From Maribellus comscasis (lineage in GTDB: Bacteria; Bacteroidota; Bacteroidia; Bacteroidales; Prolixibacteraceae), in contig NZ_CP046401.1 of NCBI RefSeq assembly GCF_009762775.1, forward strand, positions 2,418,001-2,482,000: a stretch of 64,000 nucleotides of DNA, written 5' to 3'. Of this stretch, positions 18,032 through 27,861 are shown piece after piece. Within the stretch, counting starts at the first letter, position 1. Each line of letters opens with the position of its first letter. The notes beneath the pieces are model-generated. The model did no database searches and was not told the DNA's origin. It saw only the letters and a program-made list of their open reading frames with translations. Made by a program: the position numbers and the translations under genes.

Positions 18032-18907
18032 TTACGAATAAAATATCCTTTTTTCCAAATTTATTTCAATCAGATTTTTTGTTTCTTCAATATGGGCTTT
18101 TGTTGAAGCACCGAAAAGAACAGATTCAATCTTTGGAAACTGCCCGATATATTCCATTGCTTCTTTGGGTCTTAATGCTCCGGCAGCCAATACCTGCATG
18201 GCTATCGGTCTGAATTCTTTTTCGTTCAGATATTTTTCATAAATCTCTTTTCCTCCGGACATACGAAAACCAATTTTATTTATTGAAGAGCAAATAACCG
18301 GATTTTCTATTCCTACTGAATTCAGAGCATCAAGTAGTGCAGGCATATTCATTGTAATATAGCCTGGCTCGCTGTTGTATTTTTTTCGAATATAAGAATC
18401 GTATGCAGCAAATACATCGTACATTTTCAGGCCAAGAATTAAATCTACCAGCACATTCTGAATAAAAATTACAGGTGTTGAAATTCCGGCGAACATTTTC
18501 ATTTCTGCATCAACCAACAACTCCATCAGCTTAATAAAGTCTTTGTTTAAATATGCGAGTCCGCCTTTGGCAAAAGTTCCGAAGATATTACCCGGAACAT
18601 ATTGTTTTATGGTTCCAACGATGCCTAATTCAGTAACTGCATTAGCATATTTATGGGCATATGGCATACACGGATAAATTTTATAGTCCTTGTAATTTTC
18701 CGGGTTATTCCGGATATGATCACAAATATTAGCTATTCTGTCGTGAGTGGTACACATAAAAGTATTGATACCAAGCGAAATGGTTTGGTCCAACACTCTG
18801 ATAATTGATGAATCATCTTTAAACCTGATAGACTGTGCTCTTGATTTTTCGTCGGAAAGATGATTTACTGCAAAAAACTGGTTATCTCCAAAAAGTACTT
18901 TCTCCAT
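18032..18907 (-). CDS. Uncharacterised TIM-barrel-like protein of the polysaccharide locus
   Basis: The 291-residue product looks like a (beta/alpha)8 barrel related to aldo/keto reductases. The final strand and helix (VLFGASTKAHIEETKNLI) and the early LGINTFMCTTHD stretch sit where AKRs keep cofactor and catalytic residues. However, the usual D-Y-K-H tetrad is not recognisable, with THD in place of DTAxxY. It is 5 bp from the Gfo/Idh gene upstream, which suggests translational coupling and a joint role in making or modifying a sugar. I do not recognise a characterised family, so the function is open. Confidence 0.65.
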   Translation of the reverse strand: MEKVLFGDNQFFAVNHLSDEKSRAQSIRFKDDSSIIRVLDQTISLGINTFMCTTHDRIANICDHIRNNPENYKDYKIYPCMPYAHKYANAVTELGIVGTIKQYVPGNIFGTFAKGGLAYLNKDFIKLMELLVDAEMKMFAGISTPVIFIQNVLVDLILGLKMYDVFAAYDSYIRKKYNSEPGYITMNMPALLDALNSVGIENPVICSSINKIGFRMSGGKEIYEKYLNEKEFRPIAMQVLAAGALRPKEAMEYIGQFPKIESVLFGASTKAHIEETKNLIEINLEKRIFYS

Positions 18908-18912
18908 TGTTT

Positions 18913-19926
18913 CTATTTTTTAGCGTCCTCTAAAATCATTTCAATTACAGAATCGGTGTACATTGCCTGTTCAAAAGAATTGTATTCCGATTGCCGGCTT
19001 TGTTCTACACAATCAACAAAATGGTCGATTTGTGCGCTGTATTCTTCTCCGCGCAAATAAAAATCAACGGGGATTGCAAAATCAGTAATATATTTAATTG
19101 TCCAGCCTTTTTCCAGATTTTCAGAAGGAACTGCTTTTTTCAGATAAATTTTTATTTCTGTTGCATCGCATACTATCTTCCCGTTTTTTCCCTGCACTGT
19201 TATTGAAGTCGACATTTTGCGAAAGGTTTCATCGCTCCAGTTTACAAGCAAAGTACCGCTTAACCCACCTTTTAATTTAAGCAGCGAAAAAACAGCATCT
19301 TCAACTCCTTTTGAGTAAATACTCTTTAACAATGTACCCTGTATTTTTTCAGGTCTTCCAATAATTTCCTGGATAAGATTAATAACGTGCGAGGCATAAT
19401 CGTAAAGACAACCACCGCCTTCTGCAGAGTTGGAACGCCATGTAGATCCTTTTTCTTTGGTTACAACTGGCCCGTATGCTTCTCCGCTAAAATGAACCAG
19501 TTCCCCCAATACATTTTCATGAAGCAGCCTTTTCAATTCGCGGAAGGTGCCAATAAAATGATTGTGAAAACCAATCTGGTTTACCAAGCCGTTTTTAACA
19601 GCCAAATCTGTAAGTTCTTTTCCTTCTTCAGCAGTTAGCGTAAACGGCTTTTCGCAAAACACATGCACTCCGTTATCCAATGCATATTTAACCATCGGGA
19701 AGTGGAATTTGGTGGGAGTTGCTATAACCACAAAGTCGGGTTTTTCTACATCAATCATCTTTTGATGATCTGTATATGTGTTTACCTTGCTGAATTTATT
19801 GAACGCATTTAAAACCAGGGAAGATGTATCGCAAACAGCCACCATGTCAACTTTTGCGTGAACTCCAACAATAGCTGCATGCGAGAGCCCCATTTTTCCG
19901 AGGCCTGTAATTGCTCCTTTAATCAT
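18913..19926 (-). CDS. Gfo/Idh/MocA-family oxidoreductase
   Basis: The 337-residue protein has an N-terminal Rossmann fold with GLGKMG (residues 8-13), the family hallmark CEKPF with Lys93, and a C-terminal substrate domain containing the GxxGCLYDYASHVINL helix. Members are NAD(P)-dependent dehydrogenases of sugars or nucleotide sugars; in polysaccharide loci they often oxidise UDP-sugars or make 3-keto intermediates. It overlaps the WecG/TagA gene by 8 bp and is 5 bp from the TIM-barrel gene, so the three are probably translated together. Confidence 0.88.
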   Translation of the reverse strand: MIKGAITGLGKMGLSHAAIVGVHAKVDMVAVCDTSSLVLNAFNKFSKVNTYTDHQKMIDVEKPDFVVIATPTKFHFPMVKYALDNGVHVFCEKPFTLTAEEGKELTDLAVKNGLVNQIGFHNHFIGTFRELKRLLHENVLGELVHFSGEAYGPVVTKEKGSTWRSNSAEGGGCLYDYASHVINLIQEIIGRPEKIQGTLLKSIYSKGVEDAVFSLLKLKGGLSGTLLVNWSDETFRKMSTSITVQGKNGKIVCDATEIKIYLKKAVPSENLEKGWTIKYITDFAIPVDFYLRGEEYSAQIDHFVDCVEQSRQSEYNSFEQAMYTDSVIEMILEDAKK

Positions 19927-20653
19927 ATTTTTTCAATTTCAAAAAAATTAATATTACATGCCAAAAAAATAGCATTTGGTTTCCTATATTTCTTCTAAAT
20001 ATTTCGGGTCGGATAAATATTCTGACCAACCACCCTACTCTCAGCTTAAACCAAATAGGATGAATTGGTTTTTGTGTTCCGGCAAACCAATCGAATACAT
20101 TTCCTATAGCAACAATTAAACCTGAATTCAGCTCATTTTTGTGTTTAATTGTCCATTTTTCCTGTTTTGGGCAGGTCATCCCGACAAAAAGAATATCAGG
20201 TTGAAATGCATTTATTCGCGCAACCATTTCAAGATTATCTTCTTCCGAAAATTCAGGTTTAAAAGGCGGTGAATAAGCTTCCACAATCAAATTAGGATAT
20301 TCATCTCTCGCCCGATCTCTAATTTTTTGAAGTGTCTTTTCTGTCGATCCCAGGAAAAACACTTTCCCTCCTTTTTCATTCAGCCGCGATATAAAATGGT
20401 AAAACACATCGGGACCCTGGTTACGTTTAATATTTTTACCCTGCAACAGTAACGAAGAAAAAGCAAAATAGACTCCGTCCAGGACCAAATAATCCGTAGC
20501 TCTTAGTGCACTTCTAAACTCACTATCTTTGGTAGAAATACCATAGGAATTCGGACTGATCGTATTTATCACTTTGCTCCCGCCGGAATTTATCGATATT
20601 TTCGACAGATCATCTGAAAAAACGTTAAATCCCAGGGTGCTGATTTTATTCAT
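19919..20653 (-). CDS. WecG/TagA/CpsF-family glycosyltransferase
   Basis: The 244-residue GT26 protein has the family's LDG motif (residues 58-60), the RNQGPD stretch, FFLGSTEKT and the VGMTCPKQEKW motif (158-167). The C-terminus is basic and amphipathic, fitting peripheral membrane attachment. Members add N-acetylmannosamine-type residues to polyprenyl-linked intermediates, usually as the second sugar. It lies 26 bp downstream of a GT4 gene and overlaps the Gfo/Idh start. Confidence 0.92.
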   Translation of the reverse strand: MNKISTLGFNVFSDDLSKISINSGGSKVINTISPNSYGISTKDSEFRSALRATDYLVLDGVYFAFSSLLLQGKNIKRNQGPDVFYHFISRLNEKGGKVFFLGSTEKTLQKIRDRARDEYPNLIVEAYSPPFKPEFSEEDNLEMVARINAFQPDILFVGMTCPKQEKWTIKHKNELNSGLIVAIGNVFDWFAGTQKPIHPIWFKLRVGWLVRIFIRPEIFRRNIGNQMLFFWHVILIFLKLKKYD

Positions 20654-20679
20654 ATCTATCTAATTAAAATGATTGTATA

Positions 20680-21783
20680 TCAGATTATTTTTCCTAATAT
20701 ATTTGACATCCTGTTTTCAAACTGTATCAGTGTAAACTCCTCTTCAAATTTTTTTCTTCCAGCTTCTCCCATTTTTTTGCACAAATTAGAATCACTTATC
20801 AATATTTCCAGTTTCTCGGCCATTAATCGCGGGTCTTTTTGCGGCACCAAAAATCCGGTTTCTGTATCATCAACTACATCCGGTATGCCTCCCTCGAAAG
20901 TTGAAATAACGGGAAGTTTGTTTTGCATAGCTTCCAGTAATACTAAAGGCAAACACTCATTTGGATAAAAAGTTGGGAATGCAAAAACATTTGCCTTGGA
21001 AAATATCTCTTCTTTTTCAGTTCCAAATTTCTTTCCCAAATAATTAACGCTATTATTAAGACCAAGCTTTTGAGCTCTTTCGTAAAATTGTGAAGCTGTT
21101 ATATCTCCTTCACCTCCAACAAAATCGCATTGAAATGGAATCTTTTTTTCTTTTAACAAGGAACATGCTTCAAGCAAAACATATACTCCTTTGGACTCAA
21201 TCAAATTAGAGAGAAATAATATTTTAGAAACTTCTTTAGAATTATTTGACTCAGCAGGTTTATCTTCTTCTATTTTGTTTGATATTCCGTTTGGACAAAT
21301 ATGTATTTTGTTTTCCGGAACAAAAGCCTGAATATCCGGATACAGATATTTGGATAAAATTATTACATCTGCATTCTGAAATACAAAACGGTAAAAATAC
21401 CGGTTAATCAAAAATGTACTCCACCTTTTAACTCCTTTATTATGCAAATGGTAAACTCTTTTTATTCGAAATAATTTCAATAGCCCTACTACAAAAATAT
21501 CCCGGTAAAAAGCGGCTCCTGTTGTAGTCAAAGCCAAATAACATAAATCGGGCTTTTTCTTTCTTAATTCACCTAACAATTTAAACCAGATTTTCACAAA
21601 ACCACCAATTTTTCTCAGGTTTACCTTACCCGAACTACTTACCTCTTTCGAGGCCATCAGGTTGATATACCTGGCTTCGAATGATTTATTTATAAGTGAG
21701 CTTTGTTTAATATACTGCCCAACCACCGATGAACCATGTACTGGTGGCGGAATATGAAGAAGAAATAAAATATTTGGTTTCAA
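20680..21783 (-). CDS. GT4-family glycosyltransferase with TTG start
   Basis: The 367-residue GT-B enzyme starts with LFLLHIPPPVHGSS, a common GT4 N-terminus. It has the C-terminal donor-site signature LLEAMQNKLPVISTFEGGIPDVV. The start codon is TTG at 21783: the initiating codon overlaps the TGA of the upstream gene (TTGA), and no in-frame ATG occurs before residue 40, so coupling supports this choice. It acts at the cytoplasmic membrane face and adds one sugar to the lipid-linked repeat unit; donor and linkage are unknown. Confidence 0.88.
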   Translation of the reverse strand: MKPNILFLLHIPPPVHGSSVVGQYIKQSSLINKSFEARYINLMASKEVSSSGKVNLRKIGGFVKIWFKLLGELRKKKPDLCYLALTTTGAAFYRDIFVVGLLKLFRIKRVYHLHNKGVKRWSTFLINRYFYRFVFQNADVIILSKYLYPDIQAFVPENKIHICPNGISNKIEEDKPAESNNSKEVSKILFLSNLIESKGVYVLLEACSLLKEKKIPFQCDFVGGEGDITASQFYERAQKLGLNNSVNYLGKKFGTEKEEIFSKANVFAFPTFYPNECLPLVLLEAMQNKLPVISTFEGGIPDVVDDTETGFLVPQKDPRLMAEKLEILISDSNLCKKMGEAGRKKFEEEFTLIQFENRMSNILGKII

Positions 21784-22661
21784 GCTGTCAACTTATTTTT
21801 AATTCTGTTAAGGACTGAAAATCTCTTCCGAAATTCTTTTGCCACAACTTTATTAACAATCAGGTTATCATCAAATAAAAACTCTCTTTTTGTTTCATCC
21901 CCAAAATGCGCATCAAATTGATTCATCGATTTTGTATGAGTAGCTGTTTCGCCAAAACCAATATTCTTTATTTTTGATTCTTTGGGGAAAACAGTAAACA
22001 AATTCTTTTTATATTGGTCAAAACACCATCTGATTGCCCATGAGTCAATTTTTCCATTCATTTGTTTCCACAGCATATATGGCAAATCAGAACCTCCACG
22101 CATAAACTGAAAATGTTCAACCGGATTCCTTATAAAACGATTATATTCGTTTACCTCCCAGTCTACTTTATTCCAACGATCGGCCCAGGTTGCCCATCCC
22201 CACGAAGAAGCTCGGTAGCCTAAATAAAAATCTTTGGAGTAGTCCGTCAGCGATGGTAAATCCATTGTATAACCTGATACAGAAAATGCTTTCTCCTGGT
22301 TTGCATAAAAATCCAGGGCCTGATTCATAAAATCCAAAAAATTTGGAGATGTAATCAGATCATCTTCCAATACAATTACTTTTCCCGAACGCTGTATGAC
22401 AGATGAAACACCTGATATGATGGATTTTGCAAGTCCCTTATTTTCTGGCGATTCTATAATTTCAAGCGATTTAAACCCTTTTATGGTTTGTATAAATTTT
22501 CTTACCTCGGCTACTTTTGCGGAAGCTGCCTCTGTTTTTGCTCCATCCGAAAAAACAATCAAGTCACTCCCGGAGGCTAAATAGTTCTCCTGCAAAGCTT
22601 CAACGGTTTGTTTTGTTTCAGAAAGTCGATTGTATGTAAAAAGACAAATCGGAGAAGGCAT
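21780..22661 (-). CDS. GT2-like glycosyltransferase
   Basis: The GT-A fold protein starts PSPICLFTYNRLSET, with the acidic metal-binding motif in VIVLEDDLITSPNFL and a GYRASSWGWATWADRW stretch seen in capsular GT2-like enzymes. I chose the ATG at 22661 over an upstream in-frame TTG at 22703 because family similarity begins immediately after it. The stop overlaps the next gene's TTG by 4 bp. The acceptor and donor cannot be predicted. Confidence 0.85.
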   Translation of the reverse strand: MPSPICLFTYNRLSETKQTVEALQENYLASGSDLIVFSDGAKTEAASAKVAEVRKFIQTIKGFKSLEIIESPENKGLAKSIISGVSSVIQRSGKVIVLEDDLITSPNFLDFMNQALDFYANQEKAFSVSGYTMDLPSLTDYSKDFYLGYRASSWGWATWADRWNKVDWEVNEYNRFIRNPVEHFQFMRGGSDLPYMLWKQMNGKIDSWAIRWCFDQYKKNLFTVFPKESKIKNIGFGETATHTKSMNQFDAHFGDETKREFLFDDNLIVNKVVAKEFRKRFSVLNRIKNKLTA

Positions 22662-22775
22662 TATTTTATGTCGTTTATTCAAACTGCTATTTTTCTTTAA
22701 CAAAAAAACGTTGTTTGTTTCTGCTGTTTTGAATCACCAAGGATAAAGGCAGAAACAAAAAACCAAACTTCTATC

Positions 22776-24008
22776 TTAAACCACCAATTCCGGCTCGTTT
22801 GCTTTTGACATTTCAAGCTCATTTTCAATCTTATCCTTAAGTGCCTCTACATCAATTAACAGATCATTAAACTGACCAGAAGCGTCGCTATTTGATTTTT
22901 TAACATTTTCGCCAATAAAATAATAGAAATCAAGATTTTCCTTCATTGCGATATCATAGTAAAATCTGAAATCCACAAATTGATCTCCAAATAATTCCAG
23001 AACCTTGGTCTTTTCTTTGCAGAAAAGATAGTTGGTTGAACCTGCCCCGCTAAAAGAGATGATTAAATCCGCATAAGCAAAAAGGTCAATCTTCTCCTGA
23101 AACGAAAGTTTACTCAAAACAACTGTTTCTATATTGTATTGCGCCAAGAGTTTACTTACTTCGTCCTCATTAACAATTTTTCTTGTATTGGCATCTTTCC
23201 GACTGATAAAATATCTTCTGGCCGTATTTTCAGGGATACCTTTGGGTGGAAACTCTTTCTTTAAAAAATCGATAATCCATTGGTGGATATGTCTGTTTCT
23301 CCCTCTGGCATAGCTTGGTGCCAACAGCGTATCGGCTTTGATATGCGGATACTTTTTGCCATCAATAATTTGTTCTTCTTTAACTCCCAGCGCTTTAAGG
23401 GAGTCTCTCTGATAATCGTATTCGATTGATGGTACATAAAACCAATCAACCTGATCAAAAAGACCGGACTCTTTCAGCAAATGTATTTTAGATATTGAAT
23501 CTATTAACCAATGGAAATAATTGTCATACGATCCTCCGCCGGCAATAATATGGAAAACTGTTCCCTTAAAATACTTAAGGTTTTGAAAATACTTCCGCTT
23601 AAATATCCTGCTCTCCGAAATCGTTTGACTTTCGTCTAAAAGTAGATCCATTGACACATCGCCAATAAGCTTATCCTTTTCATCAAAAACAGCAATGGTC
23701 CACAACAAGTCAGAAAGAATACGACCATTTTTTATTTTCAAAATATACTTTGCAGATTCTTTTGCTTTCAGGTGATAGTCCAGGTAGCTTGAAGAAGCTT
23801 TTATCAAATTATCCGGAATATTTATCTCTGAAATTGTTTCGGGATAAATTTCATAATAAATCTTACCTTGTTCTGAATGTTTGCTAACATATTCATCTAC
23901 ATCGTTGTAAAAACCTTTTGGTCTGAATCCGTAATTTTTATAGATATAATTATAAAGGTATTTTTTAGTAAACACCTTAGTCTTCCATTTTATTCCTTTA
24001 TAATTCAT
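22776..24008 (-). CDS. GT61-family glycosyltransferase (DUF563)
   Basis: The 410-residue protein carries the GT61 hallmark GGGSYDNYFHWLIDSISK near residue 155. Later it has YFISRKDANTRKIVNEDEV and a FSGAGSTNYLFCKEKTKVLEL segment typical of the donor-binding half. Related bacterial enzymes occur in capsule and lipopolysaccharide loci, though the sugar transferred is rarely known. Gaps of 114 bp downstream and 185 bp upstream separate it from its neighbours; no promoter motif was identified in them. Confidence 0.85.
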   Translation of the reverse strand: MNYKGIKWKTKVFTKKYLYNYIYKNYGFRPKGFYNDVDEYVSKHSEQGKIYYEIYPETISEINIPDNLIKASSSYLDYHLKAKESAKYILKIKNGRILSDLLWTIAVFDEKDKLIGDVSMDLLLDESQTISESRIFKRKYFQNLKYFKGTVFHIIAGGGSYDNYFHWLIDSISKIHLLKESGLFDQVDWFYVPSIEYDYQRDSLKALGVKEEQIIDGKKYPHIKADTLLAPSYARGRNRHIHQWIIDFLKKEFPPKGIPENTARRYFISRKDANTRKIVNEDEVSKLLAQYNIETVVLSKLSFQEKIDLFAYADLIISFSGAGSTNYLFCKEKTKVLELFGDQFVDFRFYYDIAMKENLDFYYFIGENVKKSNSDASGQFNDLLIDVEALKDKIENELEMSKANEPELVV

Positions 24009-24193
24009 TTTTAAATTTTTATTTCGTTACTGACAATATTTTCTACCTGTTTTATCCATTAGCGGAACTATTGAGAAGCTGTATTATTTGAGTTTTGAAT
24101 ACAGCTATTCTATATAAACAATAACCTGAAATTTTGTTGAACTCTGATTTAAAAAAAAAATTCAACCATGGGATGCTTACCCCCTAAAATACC

Positions 24194-25063
24194 TTAGTTC
24201 ACAAGCGGAATTTTTTTATCTTTTTTTTTCAAATTCATATAAAGTTTTGGCGAGACAACCCTCAAATGAATTGAAAGAAAATGCCGCAAAGCGACCAACA
24301 CTCCATAATGACGATATTCAAACAAAAAGTAATAATATGGATGGGAACGCCCTAACGGAGAATAAAGGTTTTTAAGCCTGGAAGAAAAAGGAACTTCAGG
24401 TAAACACCATTTGGGTGGTGTAGGATTTATCTCGCAATAGCCACAATACCCCGCACTTGTAAAACATTGAATTCCTTCTTTTTTTGCACGTAATCCATAA
24501 TCAAAATCACCAATTGAGTGCGGAAAAATTACATCCAGATTTCCCAATATCTTAAAAACAGATTGTGGAACAAGAACAAGATTTCCGTTAATAATAGAAC
24601 AAGATTGAGGGTTGCCATCGGGCACAATCAGGTTTCCATCACTATCGCGCCCACCATAAGTAGGAACTTCCTGATGTTTTGATTGTACGGTTCCACATAT
24701 AATCGAGTCAGGCTTCTTTTTTGAATTAGAAATTAAATCTTCAAATGCATTTGGTTTTAATTCTACGTCGTCATTCAGCCAAACGTAGTAATCGTATTCT
24801 TTTTTTTGCGAAGCTGTGTCCCAAGCCAGGTGCATCCCTTTATTCCAATAAAGATTTCCGTTGCCCTGAATAATATCTACCTGAGGAAAGTGTTTTTCAA
24901 CTGCTTCACCTGTCCCGTCTGTTGAACCATCGTCAACCAAAAAAACTTCAATCTGATATCCTTTAACCGGGTTCACATTAAACAGAGATGACAGACAAGC
25001 CAGTGTTTTCTCCTTTCTGTTGTGACAGGTAATCAAAACTGCGATTTTGTAAAAGCTTTTCAT
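24194..25063 (-). CDS. GT2-family glycosyltransferase
   Basis: The 289-residue GT-A enzyme has the classic LVDDGSTDGT motif (residues 43-51), WNKGMHLAWD, and the metal-binding DxD equivalent WLNDDVE (96-101). The layout resembles rhamnosyltransferase-like GT2 proteins. It lies 17 bp downstream of the Wzy-like gene. It should add one sugar to the lipid-linked unit on the cytoplasmic side. Confidence 0.9.
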   Translation of the reverse strand: MKSFYKIAVLITCHNRKEKTLACLSSLFNVNPVKGYQIEVFLVDDGSTDGTGEAVEKHFPQVDIIQGNGNLYWNKGMHLAWDTASQKKEYDYYVWLNDDVELKPNAFEDLISNSKKKPDSIICGTVQSKHQEVPTYGGRDSDGNLIVPDGNPQSCSIINGNLVLVPQSVFKILGNLDVIFPHSIGDFDYGLRAKKEGIQCFTSAGYCGYCEINPTPPKWCLPEVPFSSRLKNLYSPLGRSHPYYYFLFEYRHYGVLVALRHFLSIHLRVVSPKLYMNLKKKDKKIPLVN

Positions 25064-25080
25064 AAAAAGATAAAATAAAA

Positions 25081-26340
25081 TCAGGGTGTAAGTTTAAGAA
25101 CAAATACACGGTATGCTTCAAGGTATCTCTTTTGAAAAATTGCCCGCGCCCATAATTTAACTTCGAGGTTATTCATTCTCCTGAAAGACTCGGAGAAACA
25201 AATACCAATCATTAACCAAATCACAAAATTATTTAAGTTGAATACATAAAAATCTTCAATCCAGGAATACAGCCAGCGAAAAGCAATAAATACACCAATA
25301 AGTTTGCTGAATATATTGTTTGATTTGTAAACAGCTAATGATGATGCCTTATAAAAAATCAGGAAGTATAAAATTACACCTATTATCCCATTCCACGTGA
25401 AAACATTGGGTATATTAGCTTCATTTCGTAATCGTTCTCTTCGCATCCCCACCTCTGTAACGGCGTCAGCAAATGCAACGGTTTCGTTTCCCCGGGCAGG
25501 AGTGCGCCCAAGCCACCAGTAATTATATTTCTGTGCTGACTCCAAAACCTCCTTGTAAATAAATGTTCTTGAATCTTCATTGAGCGACTGTTTCCCCGTA
25601 TTTCCCTCTACTTTAAAATATTCATTTATTTGAAAAACATTAAATATTCCCGAAACGGCTAAAAAGAAAAGAACAAATGGTGCAAACAGAAATACTACTC
25701 TGGAAAATTTTAATATTCGAACGGCCTCTGGAAAAGCTCGGAAATAATAGAAAAATAAAAGGAGTAAGGGAATCCCAAACTTAAAAATGAGGCTTCGTGA
25801 CGAAATATCAGCAAACATTGCTATTAAAGCGATAACCAGAAGTAAACTCTTCCATTGGATTTGAAAGACGGGGAAAAAAAGCAAAAGAAAACTAACAGGA
25901 AATAAATACCACCCCCAGGCTCCCAGCGGCAAAAACGGAAAAACAACAATCGCAAATATGAGAACATATTTCATATAAAATGACAAAATGGATTGTAATA
26001 TTCTCCTGTTTGTTGCGGCAAAGACAACAACGGGCAGCAGTAAGGCCAACGTATTTTCAACAAGTCCCTTGTAATCCCAATAAGTTTCCGCAGCAAAAAA
26101 ACCTCTGACAATACTGAATATATTCCATACTAAATACAGTTGAAAAATCAATATATATCTTCTATTCTCAGATTCAAACAACACGAAACTCGCAATACCA
26201 AAAAGCATCAAAATCAATATCTCAACCAGCCACCAAACAGATGTACTGCCAATAGGGGAGTATGAAAAACGCTGCACAGACAGCACCGCAATTGGTAAAA
26301 TGGAGAAAGGTATTATTTTCGATAAATAGTATTTAAACAT
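25081..26340 (-). CDS. Wzy-like O-antigen/EPS polymerase
   Basis: The 419-residue protein is almost wholly hydrophobic, with about ten predicted membrane helices and one larger periplasmic loop (after VEGNTGKQSLNED, roughly residues 245-300) containing WLGRTPARGNE. Wzy polymerases have this pattern and little sequence conservation. It is the only such protein among the transferase genes, which supports the role of joining flipped repeat units in the periplasm. Confidence 0.8.
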   Translation of the reverse strand: MFKYYLSKIIPFSILPIAVLSVQRFSYSPIGSTSVWWLVEILILMLFGIASFVLFESENRRYILIFQLYLVWNIFSIVRGFFAAETYWDYKGLVENTLALLLPVVVFAATNRRILQSILSFYMKYVLIFAIVVFPFLPLGAWGWYLFPVSFLLLFFPVFQIQWKSLLLVIALIAMFADISSRSLIFKFGIPLLLLFFYYFRAFPEAVRILKFSRVVFLFAPFVLFFLAVSGIFNVFQINEYFKVEGNTGKQSLNEDSRTFIYKEVLESAQKYNYWWLGRTPARGNETVAFADAVTEVGMRRERLRNEANIPNVFTWNGIIGVILYFLIFYKASSLAVYKSNNIFSKLIGVFIAFRWLYSWIEDFYVFNLNNFVIWLMIGICFSESFRRMNNLEVKLWARAIFQKRYLEAYRVFVLKLTP

Positions 26341-26489
26341 TTCACGTATTCAAAAAGGTTATTTTAAATAATGCAGTTTCCGGCGAAGTTGTTCAATCTG
26401 ATAATACCCAAAAAAGCAATCGAACCTGGCGAAATGTCTCTGGAAATTAACATTAACAACTGAACATTAAAGCTTTACAACACTATCAA

Positions 26490-27758
26490 TCAGTTATTTT
26501 TTAGATCAAAAATTTCGGAATAGATTTGATAAAGTCTGCTTGCATTTTGATCTTTCTGATGACGATTTGCCGCAACTACTTTACTTTTTTCTGAGATATG
26601 CATAGCTAATTCTTTATCAGAAAATAACCGGCAAATATTATCAGCCAACATTTCAATTTCTTCAAAACGATATAAAAGCCCCGTTTCTTCGTGAGCAATC
26701 ATATCTGCTACACCTCCAACATAAGATGCAACGCAGGGAACGCCTAACAGTTGCGCTTCTCCAACCGAATTTGGACTGTTCTCAATTGCGGAAGGACAAA
26801 CAGAGACATGAGAATTGACAAAACGTTTACACATCTCTTCTTCTGCCAAAGTCCCCGTAAAAATTATATGGTCAGACAAATTATTCTTTTTAATCAGTGA
26901 GTTGATATACTTTCCAAAACCAATAAGACGAAACCCAACATTGGTGAAAAAATTTGTTCCTGAAATATAAACCCTGGTTTTGGGGTAGTGCTTTAAAACA
27001 ATCGGCAAGGCTTTGAGTAACTGGTGAAGACCTTTAATCGGGTAATGCCCCTGACTTACAAAAATGCTGTACTTTTCACAATTTTCGATTGACCATTTAT
27101 TTTTGTAAAAAGCCGGGCGTAAAGTTTCATTACAAAAATGATACGTGCCATCGGGATTTAGTGCCCATGCGTGTGCCTTATCCCATGATGTCCGTCCAAT
27201 AATGTGATTCACTTTCTTCAATAACGCTCTTTCAAAAGCTCCACGTTTTCGCATATTTTTGTGCCAGGAAAAAATCGTATCCATCCGCGCTATATCGCGA
27301 AACGTGATTGTTTTTAACAGATCCTTCCGGGGAATATTCCCAAAATAATACCGTTCATATACGCTGACTAAACCCTGTATGGAAACTACCAGATTTTCAG
27401 CCCCACATGCCCGTACAAAAGAGTAAGAATGAGGGAATTCAGTTCCATGCATATGTATAACATCCGGTTTAACCTCTTCCTTTATCTGACGCCAAAAACG
27501 GTCAATTTTATTTTCTGAAAATTTTATATTTTCCTGATATTCACCAGGAATTATATAATGATGTGGAACTCCTTTCTTTTTTATTTGCTGAAACCCGCTT
27601 CCCACAATAAAAGATGCTACAGTTAAATCGATATCACCATATTTTTCACATAAAGTTTTTGCTGCAGAGTGCACCCATCCAACATTTACAGGAGCATCCA
27701 TCTTTAGTTCTTCATAAACTTCAGGGAACGGTGATTTGGTAATCCAAAGTACTTTCAT
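26490..27758 (-). CDS. GT4-family glycosyltransferase
   Basis: The 422-residue GT-B protein has the donor-site motif SVGEAQLLGVPCVASYVGGVADMI and an N-terminal domain with HMHGTEFPHSYSFV. I chose the ATG at 27758, because the only upstream in-frame start is a GTG (27770) and MKVLWITKSPF is the usual GT4 N-terminus. It probably transfers one hexose; the donor is unknown. Confidence 0.9.
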   Translation of the reverse strand: MKVLWITKSPFPEVYEELKMDAPVNVGWVHSAAKTLCEKYGDIDLTVASFIVGSGFQQIKKKGVPHHYIIPGEYQENIKFSENKIDRFWRQIKEEVKPDVIHMHGTEFPHSYSFVRACGAENLVVSIQGLVSVYERYYFGNIPRKDLLKTITFRDIARMDTIFSWHKNMRKRGAFERALLKKVNHIIGRTSWDKAHAWALNPDGTYHFCNETLRPAFYKNKWSIENCEKYSIFVSQGHYPIKGLHQLLKALPIVLKHYPKTRVYISGTNFFTNVGFRLIGFGKYINSLIKKNNLSDHIIFTGTLAEEEMCKRFVNSHVSVCPSAIENSPNSVGEAQLLGVPCVASYVGGVADMIAHEETGLLYRFEEIEMLADNICRLFSDKELAMHISEKSKVVAANRHQKDQNASRLYQIYSEIFDLKNN

Positions 27759-27861
27759 ATTTTTTATCACAATAAATCCTTCTCTATTTGAAATTGAATA
27801 ACAGATGAAGAATTGAAAACCTTTTAAACAATTAAATCAACTGATATAAATATTTTACAAA

